Source: Crocodylus rhombifer (taxonomy: Eukaryota; Chordata; Crocodylia; Crocodylidae). Taken from it: 64,000 bases of DNA. The notes below the pieces were generated by a model. That model was not told where the DNA came from. It searched no databases and saw nothing but the letters and a program-made list of their open reading frames with translations. The stretch lies in contig JAVSML010001088.1 of NCBI GenBank assembly GCA_038503035.1, positions 1 through 64,000 of the forward strand, read 5' to 3'. Shown here one piece after another: positions 32,691-43,530 of this stretch. The position numbers and the translations under genes are program-made. Position 1 is the stretch's first letter, and each line of letters begins with the position of its first letter.

Positions 32691-34704
32691 TGTGCCCCAA
32701 ACCTTTCTAACTAAACCTTTGCTTTTAATACATACTGCTAGCCTCGAGTAAAATGCAGAGCTCATTAGAGTCAGAAAAGTTTATTTTATAATAACATCTT
32801 TATTTATGATAACATATTTATAATAGCTCATTTTTGGAACACCACACTTGGTTATCTTGCCAAAAGAGAAGTGAGGCTGCCTAGAATAAAGAAGTCCACC
32901 ATTTATAATGGGATTAAAGGAAGTTGCCTCAGTGCTTTCTGCAAGGCAGATAGCTATCTCTCCTTGTCTATGGTTAGGAAATTGAGGAAACAATCTATGC
33001 TGCCCCTCTTGCTCTGTGTTTAGGAAAGTTAGGAAACTGTGCCATGGACTTTGGCTCATGCATGAGAAGCTATTGTAGTTCCTGGACTAGAGACAATAAT
33101 GTCTTGAGATTACCTTCTATTGGAGCCACAGACCTTGGACAGAGAGTCTTTCACTTTAAAAACCTGTAGCTATCAAATCTAGCTCTCTTGTTTCAGGAAT
33201 ATGGCTAGCATTATGCTGGAAATATGAAAGGCAGGGACAAACTGACTATGACCCTTTCTCTCAATTAGCCATTGTACTTCACACCCTGTCATCTGGGAGA
33301 CAGAGAGTATGGCTAAAATCCCCTGTGTCTCTGTAAGGGACATTGAAGGAGAATGAGCCTGCTTCCCTGTTCCATACTACCCTGGAAACATGACACAAAA
33401 ATCTTAATGAAAATCTCATACTTCTCCCCACAAACACATAACCCATCCTTCACTTAATCTATATTCAGGTAAACTACAGATACATTTTTGGGGGTGGGGA
33501 ATGTCATTATTAATTTCCATATTGTGGAAGAGATAAATATTTTGTTAACTTCTCTGTTGCAGTAGAAGAAAATTCTTTGTGAAAATGTGGTGTCATCTTC
33601 TCTGAAAATTTCCTACTGATCTGTTATTAACACATGGCCTATAACTAAGCATTACCTTCTTTTAAATACCTGCATCTGGGAACTGTCACACATTACTTCT
33701 TTTTATAATGACATTTTTGTTTATGAAACATATATTAATATGTTCTCTTCTTTTTACTCATTACCTCTTCCCAAATGTTTTCCTCCCCAAACTTTTACTT
33801 GAGTCATAAGCTTTAAAATTAGAAGCAATTTTTTGTGTACTAATGCTCTATATTAAACAAGTGGAATTTAAATTCTTGTTTCCTTGATGCTCTGTTTTAT
33901 GTTAAACAAATTGAGGATTATACATTGATGTTATAAATATACATATAATCACTTCTTTAATTATGCATATGATTGCTGCTTTACTTAAGAATACATTCCT
34001 CCAGTTACTGTGGAACTGAAAGATTTTAATTTTCAAAGAGTTTTACACAATATTAATTTCCTTTTTAAAAGTTTTTTATTTAACATTTATGGAGAAAACA
34101 CTTCAGATTTGACATCTACTTATCTACATTCTCATTGAGCATTTTAGTTATATTTAATGTGATTTTTTTAATGTCAATGGAAATGGTAAGCTGTTTGAAG
34201 AATGGTGATGCAATTTTGAAATGGTGTTTAATATGCAGGGTTTTTTTTACTCTGTAAACGATGAGAGAAGGGCCTGGTGAGGTCATAATGATTTTTTTTC
34301 TGCATCGTAATGAAAAGGTTTAGTGCTCACAAAGGATGCTTGAGCAGAATAACATTTACGTTGCAGATAATTAGTTCTTATAAATATTGAGTAGAGATGG
34401 CATTGCTTTTTAAAGTTGACCGATTCATAAACAATTGGAAGGAAATATGCTTTATGTAAAGCTTGAATAACTGGAAATGTAGATGTCCTCTTGTCTTACT
34501 TGCATTAAATTTTACAAACACACACACTGCTCTTTATGTTTGTTTCATTTTTTCAAATGTTGGCTTACTATAAAAGCTATAGTCTTAAGAGCTGGGTTCT
34601 GAACACAGGAGTCCTTCCTCTTTCATGCTCTAATTTCTTGCTGTGGGAGTTCTTCATTCCTTTCTGCATAATGGCTTGGGAGAGAAAGCTATACCTAGCC
34701 CATA
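32691..34704. other. AT-rich DNA, no gene seen
   Basis: No frame or named repeat. The part at about 34140-34450 has a less repetitive texture with several homeodomain-type TAAT/ATTA cores; see findings. Confidence 0.4.
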
Positions 34705-34855
34705 CCCTGATTGTTAGGGTACTTTCCTGGGAGGTAGAAGTTAGGGTTTATAGCCCCTTCCCCCTCTGCCCCCCCCGGTAAATAGGGACTCAAACACAGG
34801 TGTCTCATCGCTGGTACATGTGCTCTAACCAGCAAGCTAATATGCACAAAGTCAC
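34705..34855. repeat. Head-to-head pair of tRNA-like modules
   Basis: Plus strand near 34712: GTTAGGGTACTTTCCTGGGA. Minus strand from 34842: CTGGTTAGAGCACATGTACC then GTGTTTGAGTCCCTATTT. The minus-strand module shows A-box-like TGGTTAGAGC and B-box-like GTTTGAGTCC spacing; the plus-strand module is its mirror image. Similar pieces are at 43446-43530 and 48690-48795. Confidence 0.5.
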
Positions 34856-34965
34856 CATTAACTCATGTCTTAAAGGAAAAGAGTGGGCCAGTTGCCTGCA
34901 TTGTCTAGACTAAGCATTGTTTATATGCCTTGCACTGACATCACTTTAGGTGTGAATTTGGTAAG

Positions 34966-34996
34966 GAATATATATATATAGATATATATATAGATA

Positions 34997-35049
<53 letters not shown>

Positions 35050-35050
35050 G
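34966..35050. repeat. (TA)n and (TATC)n microsatellite
   Basis: A TA run with GATA interruptions passes into about 14 consecutive TATC units. Confidence 0.95.
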
Positions 35051-35456
35051 TTGGAATGTATAGATCCTGCAATAGACAAGAATGGATTAAAGAGCCTATG
35101 GGCCTGACTAGCTCAAACCTACTATACCTACAAGGCCTGTAGGACTGGAGAGAGCAACTTTAAAAGGACAGAAGCATGAGCCTGAGGCTACAGGCTTTGG
35201 GAGGAGATTGATACTCTCATCCTAGAGAAAGGATCGATGGAATTTCCACTCCTGTAGAATGTTTTAGCTCTAGGAAAAGGGTGGTTTGGATTACAAACTG
35301 TGGTTCAAAGAGTCTGCTGTTGTTTGACTAGTGCACATTGAAACAGACTGCAAACTGATCCCAGAAAGAAGTGCTCAGTTGGAACAGGATTTTTAGTTTA
35401 TTTCAGGGGTGGGTTTTTCCCCCTCTTGTCTGAATTGGAGAAGGGGAAAACACTTG

Positions 35457-35870
35457 GGGCACATCCAGACAAGCACAGACATGTGGTATGTGGCACTGCA
35501 GACCCATCTGCGGCACCACCCACTACACATGCAGGCATTCCCCACAGAGCTACTTGGTAGTGGGGGTGGGGTAGGGGGGGTGGCATTTAACCCCGGGAGA
35601 TCTGGGACTGCATCACTCAAAACTGGAGGCTGTTGAAGCCATACTCTGGCTGCAGGCCAGGCTTCCTTCTATGGCTGCAGCTCTAGGTGGTCCCCAGGAC
35701 TCCAGGTAAGACTTCTAGGGTCAGCACAGTTGCTGTCCCTAGCCTCTCCTACCTCACCCAGGTTAACCTGCTGCGTGCTACAGCACGCATGGCACAAGTG
35801 TTCCTTGGGGACAAGTAGCAGCAGCTCAAAGTGTGCCACTGCTGCTTGTGCCATGCTCATCTGGACCCAC
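35457..35870. mobile_element. MITE-like element, GGGCACATCCAGAC ends
   Basis: Left end GGGGCACATCCAGACAAGCA; right end in reverse complement GTGGGTCCAGATGAGCATGG. Internal GTGGCACTGCAG and its inverse near the right end extend the symmetry. GC-rich, non-coding, about 414 bp. The ends resemble but are not the same as the GGGTGCATCTACAC family. Confidence 0.5.
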
Positions 35871-36666
35871 CTTTGGAAAGTTTATTTAGGGAGCTGAGTT
35901 TTCACTATCCGATGAGCACAACTGTCCTAACCTGGATGACAACACCTGAAGTATGTGCCTTACTCCAGAAAATCTAGAGGGGTCACTACAGGAAACTTAA
36001 ACCTATGACAATTGGTGGAGAATGTGAGGAACGGCCCACTCAACTGAACAGGCAAGCCACTGCAGGAAAAATGAGAGAGAAATACTAAAAGGGGATGCAC
36101 CCTTCCTGCCTGCCTTTGATGACTCAGAGTGAATTTACTGGAACAAGACAGGTTGAGAAAAGTTAACCGATATGGGTAACTAATAACTAGGAACAGCAGG
36201 CCATGCAGCAGCAGTACCAGCGACAATAACTATTGTGGCAAATGAGGACTGATCCAGCATTGGGCAGTCCATCAGCACTGCCTCACATGAATCAGCAGCT
36301 CAACAGCGTTGGTAAGCAGATGTCTGTATTTGACTGGTCTCCAGAGCCTATGGAAAACCCAGCAGCTGCAGACTCTAACCAAAGTCAGAGCAGACTTTTA
36401 GTACCAGTAAACCCTGCAAACATTAACAATTTGGTTTTCTTTGTCCTATCTGGTGGGTGTGGTTCCTTGGACATTGTGTCTTTTTATTGCCTCTCTCTCC
36501 CCCGCTTATCTATCTCAGGCTGCTTATCATATTCTATTGACAGCTCCCCACTCACTGCACAAGACTACCCCCAGATCAAGGCAATCAGCTGAGATTATTT
36601 GTATATTACTGAGGAAATGCCCCACTGGTGCTTCTGTGAAAGAGAGATCCCTAAAATGCCAGGAGT
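35871..36666. other. No gene seen
   Basis: Mixed-composition DNA with only chance frames. It ends at the target duplication of the next element. Confidence 0.45.
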
Positions 36667-37120
36667 AGCTCTGTGAGGGAGCGGGGGCTAAGGGCGGCCG
36701 TGAACCCCCTAGCGCCCCCTACCGTCACGTTAGGGTGACGTAGCACCCTCAGAATCTCACCCGCCACGACTTTGATGACATATATATATTGTGGAGGCTG
36801 CCTGTTCCCTAATGGACGGTATTGGTGTCCTGTCCCTAGTCCAGAATGGGGTTTTGATATGCGTCCCGCCTTAAGGGCTATGCGTGCCTCCAAACCTCCC
36901 CTTCAGCACGCCCCAAGCCTCGCAGCTGTTCTGGGGACGTTTGGATGGTCCCTCGCCCGTCGGGTGCCCTCGTTCTCTCTCTCGGGCCCCGGGGCTCCTC
37001 GCCCACCTGGCGCCCCCTTGGGTCGGGCTCCTATCTCCAGCCCCCTCCCGGCGCCTCGGGCCTCTCTTACTGGCCTCCAGCTAATCGCTGGCGCCCCCTG
37101 GGTCTGGCTCGCTAGCGCCG

Positions 37121-37510
37121 TCTACTGCTGGCACCCTCTGGGTCCAGCTCGCTAGCGCCGTCTACTGCCGGCGTCCCTTGAGTCCGGCTTCTCGCCGGCG
37201 TCCAGCTAACCGCTGGCTCCCCCTTGGGCCGGCGCGCTCTCGCCGCCCTAGCCTCGGCGCCCTTGGGCCGGCGCGCTCTCGCCGCCCTAGCCTCGGCGCC
37301 CTTGGGCCGGCGCGCTCTACTGCCGGCACCCTCTGGGTCCGGCTCGCTAGCGCCGTCTACTGCCGGCGTCCCTTGAGTCCGGCTTCTCGCCGGCGTCCAG
37401 CTAACCGCCGGCTCCCCCTTGGGCCGGCTCGCTCTCGCCGCCCTAGCCTCGGCGCCCTTGGGCCGGCTCGCTCTCGCCGCCCTAGCCTCGGCGCCCTTGG
37501 GCCGGCTCGC
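37121..37510. repeat. 195-bp higher-order tandem repeat with 39-bp subunits
   Basis: A 195-bp unit is present twice (37121-37315, 37316-37510). Each contains two full and one partial copy of a 39-bp unit (TTGGGCCGGCGCGCTCTCGC plus CGCCCTAGCCTCGGCGCCC), at 37224, 37263 and 37302, and again from 37419. The copies differ by a few single bases. Confidence 0.9.
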
Positions 37511-37608
37511 TATCCCTGGCTATTCTGCCCCTCTCTGGGGCCTCGCCCCTCTGGGGCCTCTACCGCGCTCTCCGCGCTTCGCCCCTTGGGCTTCGACTCT
37601 GCCCCGCG

Positions 37609-37830
37609 CTGGGGCCTTACCCTCTCCAGGGCTGACACCGCGCGCCTCGCGCCCTGGCTCGGCCCCGCGCTGGGGCCTTGCCCTCTCTGGGGCTGACACC
37701 GCGCGCCTCGCGCCCTGGCTCGGCCCCGCTCTGGGGCCTTGCCCTCTCTGGGGCTGACACCGCGCGCCTCGCGCCCTGGCTTGGCCCCGCTCTGGGGCCT
37801 TGCCCTCTCTGGGGCTGACACCGCACGTCG
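37609..37830. repeat. 61-bp tandem repeat, ~3.6 copies
   Basis: Unit starts CTGGGGCCTT at 37609, 37670, 37731 and 37792, exactly 61 bp apart, and includes GGGCTGACACCGCGCGCCTC. Variation is limited to a few bases. 61 is not a multiple of three, so translation would cycle through frames; this argues against coding. Confidence 0.93.
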
Positions 37831-38494
37831 CGTTAGGGGCTCAGGCACTTGCAGCCGTGCCTGTCTCCTTGACCCTTCTCTGGGTCTGGTTGCCTCGCTA
37901 GGCCTATCACCGCCCTGATGGGCCGGGGTCTGTAACCCCACACACCGCGCCTCCCTGGCGCAATACGGTGCCTCCCTGGCACCGACAATAGTGCCCCTGG
38001 CACTGTGCCCCTACTGGGCACCGGGAACCCCCAAGCTGTGGGGGAGCTCCCATGAGGCCTCCTCACTCCCCTACAGCCTCACCCGGTCCTCCAGAGTAAA
38101 CTGTAACTTAAACTCCAGCCCTCTGGCTGCAACATAAACAGAGGCTCCACACGCCTAACAATAACTCCAAGCCCTGCCAGGGCTCTCAGTCCTACCTCCC
38201 GTCAGGGTGATCCTGTTCCCTGCATCATCGCAGCTGGTTAGTGTGGTAAGGCTGTGACCACCAACTCAGGCCACTCAGCTCAAGCTGCAGAGCTCCTGCT
38301 CCTGCGGCAGCCAGAAGGGAACTGTCTTTCCAGCTCCGGCCTCAGCTGGTTATAAAGGCCTGGCCCTGCCCTCTTCTGGCCATGTGACCACCTGGTTGCC
38401 CTGGCAACCAGGCACCTGAGCTGCCTGGGTGATTGACAACTCTGCCAATCACCCTCACACTCACGGGGCACCCATGTGACTCCGTGACAAGCTC

Positions 38495-39134
38495 AGAGAC
38501 TGAAAAAATGCAGTTGGTGCATGCTGAACTGAGACTTGGACTGAGCTGCTGCTCATTGTGATGAAATAATTTATACGGATACTCCTGAACAAAGGAGATG
38601 CTGGGTAATGAAGTATTGGCCTGAGACACTGATAAAAAAGATCTGTCTGTAGAGAACTGTTTGACTGTTGAGTGCCCACCAATGCTGTGCCGAGTTATGC
38701 TATGGTTAGTTGATCAGCATGATAATGCATGAGAATGAGTTGAAAATGCCCTATTGAGACTCTACTCCAGATCTGTACATCACATAACGAAGACCCAGAT
38801 TTGTAGCAAAGCAGCTCTAAGCTCTGAGCAGTAGCAATGCATGGGGCAGCACCAGCTGCCATTGTGAAGATGGAGCAGCTATTTTTGAGCCTTTCCCTGA
38901 TATCCTACCAAAGGCTACACCCAAGACTACTGCTTCAGTTGCCACCCCATACTGTCTATGTTATCTATGCTAGTATATAGACCTGAATAAGGCAGCACAG
39001 TAATGAGGAGGCTGAGATATTGGATGGATGGGGCAGACTTATATTCCTTAACATCAAAAGATATACCCATGTATGAATAGGAGGCTCATCCACTGGGAAA
39101 GGCCTATGCAGGATGTGTGGCAGACCTTCATATC
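38495..39134. other. No gene seen
   Basis: Unnamed non-coding DNA between the LTR-like element and the inverted hAT piece. Confidence 0.4.
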
Positions 39135-39468
39135 CAATTATGTGTGCAACCTCATAACTTGTTCTCATAATTCCATCCTGTGCTGCCAGTGGTTTTGTGA
39201 AAAAACTTTGCTCTTTCTGCATTGCAGCAACCATCTCCTCTGCTTTCTTTACTTTTTCTTGGGCAGACAATTTTTCATATTCGGATACATGCTTCATCTC
39301 AAAATGCCAATTCAAATTGTATTCTTTGAATACTGCTACACTTTCTCTGCAAATTAAGCAAACAGCTTTTCCACCCACTTCAGTAAAAAAATATTTAGAT
39401 GTCCACTCTTTGTTGAATATTTGGGATTCAACATCTACTTTCCTCTTCTTTGATGTGCTCTTATCCAA
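39135..39468 (-). pseudogene. hAT transposase (ZBED/GTF2IRD2 type), inverted N-terminal part
   Basis: Open minus-strand frame with a BED-like zinc finger: TSKYFFTEVGGKAVCLICRE, then FKEYNLNWHFEMKH, giving C-x2-C and H-x4-H spacing. A charged helix (EKVKKAEEMVAAMQKEQSFF) and QDGIMRTSYEVAHII follow. The text matches the start of the domesticated hAT family that includes ZBED and the C-terminal half of GTF2IRD2. No ATG is at the upstream end; the frame opens with TTG. Homology stops at 39135, after which the frame runs into unrelated sequence. The rest of the gene is on the opposite strand at 39809-40970. Confidence 0.85.
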
Positions 39469-39808
39469 ATTATTCTTTTGTGGAGCAGTGATAATAGTGA
39501 TGTAAATATCATTAGAAAAATTATCTATTTACACTTTTCTAAGTTTGTCACAACCATAAGGTGTCTCATGGCATTCCTTTGCCCTGGCCTCTGCTCTTAC
39601 CAGTCGTGTAGATGCTCTTGTTTTAACAGCCGCCCAGGTGATTAGGGGAATTTGGTAGGTTGACCACTAACTGCAGTAGGAGCACTGGGCCTATGTACCT
39701 ACCAGGCCCAGCCTACCCCAGGCCCATGGCTCCAATGGCAAGCAGTTCCTGACTGCAAGGCCCAGACTTGCACAGCACAGCAAGGAGCCAGCCCCACCTG
39801 TCCTGTAT
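39469..39808. other. Spacer between the two inverted hAT parts
   Basis: No frame. On the minus strand this should be upstream of the hAT coding start, so it may be the element's 5' leader and terminus plus later sequence. I could not find a clear hAT terminus. Confidence 0.35.
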
Positions 39809-40970
39809 TGGCAGCACAGGATGGAATTATGAGGACGAGTTATGAGGTTGCACACATAATTGCCAAGAAGATCAAACCGTTTTCTGATGGAGAATTTGTA
39901 AAGGAATGTATACTCAAGTTTGCTGAAAATTTGTGCCCAGAATAGAAAGCAGTTTGGGAATGTTAGCTTGTTGCGGCAGATTATTGTGAAATGTATTGAA
40001 GATATCTCTGAGAACCTTCACCTTACCTGAAAAGTAAGGTAAATGATTTTTCATCTTTTGCATTGGCACTCAATGACAGTTGTGATATCAAAGACACAGC
40101 TCATTTGTTGATTTTCGTTCGAGGAATCACTGAAAATTTTGAGCTCTCAGGAGAATTGGCATCAATGCGGTCAATGGAAGACACAACAATTGGAAAAGAT
40201 GTACTGGACGCAGTAAATCAATGTGTGTCAAAATTGGGAATGGACTAGAAAAAATTGGTGAGTGCGACCACCAATGGAAGCCCAAACTTGACAGACAAAT
40301 ATGTTGGATTGCTCAAAAGAATTCAAGACCAAGTCAAAGAAACAAATCCAAAACAGAAAATTATTTTTTACACTGTATTATTCATCGAGAGGTCCTCTGT
40401 AAAACTTAGGTTCTAAAACTAAGCACTGTCATGGACACAATTACAAAAGTGGTCAATTACAGTTGGGCAAGAGGATTAAACCACAAGCAGTTTGTAATTC
40501 TGTTTGAGTAATCTGGCTCTGAGCACACAGATGTTCTCTATCATACCAATATAAGATGGCTTAGTTTGGGTAACACTTTGAATAGAGTGTGGCCACTGAG
40601 AGCCAAGATTAGTTTATTTTTTAACATGAAAGGAAAAGATTTGGATTTCCCACAGCTGAATGATGCAGATTGGTGCTCTGATTTTGCATTTGCTGTTGAT
40701 ATCATGGTCTACATGAATGATCTGAATTCATGACTGCAAGGGAAGGGGCTTTTTGCTCATGAATTGCATTCCAGCATCAAGTAATTTATGACAAAGTTAC
40801 TCCTTTTCTCCCATCAGATAGAAAACAAAGATTTCAGCCATTTTCCTACATTGCAGCAGATTACTGTTTCTGATCAAAACCTAAAAAAATACATGTCATT
40901 ACTAGTGAACTTACATTTTGAATTTCCTCACTGATTCGAGGATTTTTGAATGATAGAAAAAGACTTACTA
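39809..40970 (+). pseudogene. hAT transposase (ZBED/GTF2IRD2 type), middle part
   Basis: Plus-strand text in several frames with in-frame stops. From 39820: QDGIMRTSYEVAHIIAKKIK, then DGEFVKECILKFAENLCPE. From 40045: FSSFALALNDSCDIKDTAHL, where the S/T-D catalytic-type context is kept as NDSCD, then LIFVRGITENFELSGELASM and VSKLGMD. From about 40470: HKQFVILF, LYHTNIRWLSLG and RAKISLFFNMKGKDLDFPQL, then DADWCSDFAFAVDIMVYMND. In the family these are the RNase H-like core and the start of the insertion domain. The C-terminal dimerisation region is lost; a CR1 begins at 40971. It repeats 54 bp of the inverted N-terminal part at 39809-39862. Confidence 0.85.
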
Positions 40971-41430
40971 GATTTCATAGATTTCATAGACATTAGGGCT
41001 GGAAGGGACCTAATGAGATCACTGGGTCCAGCCCCCTGCCCAAAGGGCAGGAAGCTGGCTGGGGTCAGATGATCCTAGCAAGATAATCATCCAATCACTT
41101 CTTGAACATGTCCAGAGTAGGTGCTTGCACCACTTTTGTGCAGGGGTGTCTATTCCAGACTCTGGAGACTTAGACGGTAAAGCAGTTTTTCTTTATGTCC
41201 AGTCTAAAATGGTCTTTCAGCAAGGTCCTTGGGGTGCTCTGGTGAACAGATGTTCTCCCAGATCCTGGTGTACACCCCTTATACACTTATAGGCTGCCAC
41301 CAAGTTCCCTCAAGCCTATGCTTTTCGAAGCTGAAGAGTCCCATGCCTCTCAGTCTCTCCTCATAAGGTCTGCTTTCTTGACCTCTGATCATGCGTGTGG
41401 CTCTCCTCTGGACTGTCTCAAGCTTCTCCA
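40971..41430 (-). mobile_element. CR1 3' end inserted in the hAT remnant
   Basis: The tip GATTTCATAGATTTCATAGA then CATTAGGGCTGGAAGGG is at 40971. The ORF2 C-terminus follows on the minus strand in broken frames, ending at about CTCAAGCTTCTCCA (41430). More diverged than the 6.4 and 53.7 kb copies. It sits directly against the hAT text, so it is younger than the hAT element. Confidence 0.92.
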
Positions 41431-42907
41431 ATCTTTATCCTAAAAGAGTGAAGTAGCAGGCACTCAGTTTCGGTACAGGGATCTCTCCTGATGCACTCAA
41501 CAGCATTCTCAACCATTTTTCTTAGGATTCTAACCCAATAGAAGTCAGTGACACTGGAGGTCCTTGATCACTTAGATACTTTTGAACGTTTTATTCACTG
41601 CACCTTCATATCTGTTAAACAAAAAGGCACCGTCAAGCTCCTATGTTTAATTTTGGCAGAGTTGCAGCAGAATTCATTTTACTTATCCATTTGTCTATTT
41701 TATTTTGTCTATAAATTAAGGCTTTCAAAATACAATAAAAGGTAATGCATGATCATTTGCTGTACAAACTAAAAACTGTTACAAAGAGGTAAAAAAAGTT
41801 TGTGTGTGAAAACTGGCTGCTTAATAAGCATCTACATAGTTTGACTAAAGTTGACAATTAGCTGTGGCCTAGATTTTTGTGTCTGCATGAAATACTCTAT
41901 TCACACTACATTTATCCTAGCTCTTTAATTTTTTCATCATTTAGCATTTCTCGCCAGCTACTTATGTCCTACAGTAACTCAAATCAAACCAAGCATTGTG
42001 ACAAGGAAAGAAATATCTACACATTCAGAACTGATTTTGTTTTTCCTACTCCACTCTTGTGGGACAGAGGTTGCTTCTCCTAATAGGCCAATTAATTTTG
42101 CAGGACCAGGAGTCTTTAGGATTAAAGAGATGCAATTGTCTCTGCTAACCACTAAGATTGAGATAGGGGCCAGGGAGACTTCAGACATGAAAAATGAAGA
42201 AGTGTCTTGTATTATCCCTTTATTGGGCACCCAGGATAGTCAGGTAGAAGCTGGCCTATGGTGAAGGGAGAACGCAGGCCAATAGTAATTAATGTGCTAG
42301 GTAGAGAACACCGATTAAAAGCAATTCTAACACTTAAGGGAACACCTAACTCTTACAGCTGGTAACTGTCACTGCAGACGTTCTCTTCTTTTATATTCAA
42401 TTCTAAAATATTTCATATTTCCAATATAGGCATTATATTTTGTCACATTTACTTAAACCCTCATTGGTTTACCTTTCATACTGCTCCCATGAGAACTTGC
42501 TACATAATAAAGCTGATTTGTTTAAAAAAATAGTCAGGGGGAGGGGAAGAAGAGTGTTGCATTTCTATTTTCATGATAGTAAAGCGTTTGCATATATCAT
42601 CTCTGACTCACCAGGGAAATCCTAGGCCAAGCAATTCACATGCTGGAATTTGGAAATGAATAAGACTGTCATGGAGATGAAAGCAGAGAAGATGGATGCT
42701 GTGTAAGTGTGGTAAATAATAAGCACATCAGGATGAACAAGAAATGTATCTTAGTATCTTGGTGACTGCATATACTTGTTTGGGGGTACATACTATGACT
42801 GTGCAAGCTGGTGTTTGTAAAATTACTATTATTATTATTATTATTTCTTCTCTCCTCTCTTTATGGAGGTCAAACAGAAAACATCTCCGCCTAGCCCTAA
42901 AAAAAAA
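41431..42907. other. No gene seen
   Basis: AT-rich non-coding DNA. There is a short (TAT)n run near 42825-42845 and an A-run at the gap edge. Confidence 0.45.
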
Positions 42908-43307
42908 NNNNNNNNNNNNNNNNNNNNNNNNNNNNNNNNNNNNNNNNNNNNNNNNNNNNNNNNNNNNNNNNNNNNNNNNNNNNNNNNNNNNNNNNNNNNN
43001 NNNNNNNNNNNNNNNNNNNNNNNNNNNNNNNNNNNNNNNNNNNNNNNNNNNNNNNNNNNNNNNNNNNNNNNNNNNNNNNNNNNNNNNNNNNNNNNNNNNN
43101 NNNNNNNNNNNNNNNNNNNNNNNNNNNNNNNNNNNNNNNNNNNNNNNNNNNNNNNNNNNNNNNNNNNNNNNNNNNNNNNNNNNNNNNNNNNNNNNNNNNN
43201 NNNNNNNNNNNNNNNNNNNNNNNNNNNNNNNNNNNNNNNNNNNNNNNNNNNNNNNNNNNNNNNNNNNNNNNNNNNNNNNNNNNNNNNNNNNNNNNNNNNN
43301 NNNNNNN
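42908..43307. other. Assembly gap (400 N)
   Basis: Exactly 400 unknown bases, with A-runs on both edges (42900-42907 and 43308-43316). The gap size is probably an estimate or placeholder. Confidence 0.99.
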
Positions 43308-43445
43308 AAAAAAAAATCACTTTTCTTACCAGCATTTTAGAAATATCCTAATGAACGCTTCTGTAACATTTCATTTTTGGACACTTGTAATACGAGCCAA
43401 AAACCCAAATGGTTAGATTCACAACACTGCTGGAAATTGCTCCTC

Positions 43446-43530
43446 ATCCCAGAGTAGTGGTAGAGGAGAGATTTGAACCCAAGTGCCCTACATCCTGGAT
43501 AACTGTTGTAAGCACCTGGTTATTGGGTAA
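43446..43530. repeat. tRNA-like module, B-box region
   Basis: Plus-strand AGAGATTTGAACCCAAGTGC followed by CTACATCCTGGATAACTGTT and GTAAGCACCTGGTTA. On the minus strand this reads as TAACCAGGTGCTTAC..GGGTTCAAATCTC, an A-box then B-box order. It matches the half-modules at 34.8 and 48.7 kb. Confidence 0.45.

Larger units (their letters stand above)
36672..38489. mobile_element. CpG-rich LTR-like element, 1.8 kb, 5-bp TSD
   Basis: It starts TGTGAGGGAG and ends CTCCGTGACA, so the ends are inverted repeats of each other at 8 of 10 positions and follow the TG..CA rule. It is flanked by AGCTC at 36667-36671 and 38490-38494, a direct 5-bp duplication. The interior is very GC- and CpG-rich and dominated by tandem repeats (37121-37510 and 37609-37830). 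TTATAAAG lies at 38350-38357; its complement CTTTATAA could equally serve the minus strand, where an ATTGG box (about 38440) lies upstream. Orientation is therefore open. No gag, pol or env-like frame exists. The best reading is a large solo LTR; a non-autonomous TRIM/LARD-like unit is possible. Confidence 0.7.

Noticed and set aside
34966..35050. Regular short repeats that might suggest an array system
   Set aside because: Simple tetranucleotide microsatellite without spacers; CRISPR arrays are not expected in vertebrate DNA.
36233..36668. Plus-strand frames of 119 and 75 codons just left of the CpG-rich element
   Set aside because: No splice context, no family, and the two overlap in different frames.
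37178..37941. Long arginine/proline/alanine-rich frames on both strands of the GC-rich repeats
   Set aside because: GC-rich tandem repeats have few stop codons. The plus-strand frame has no ATG, the 61-bp period shifts frame every unit, and no protein family is recognisable.
42744..43351. Open frames spanning the assembly gap
   Set aside because: They are mostly unknown bases; the flanking codons are low-complexity.
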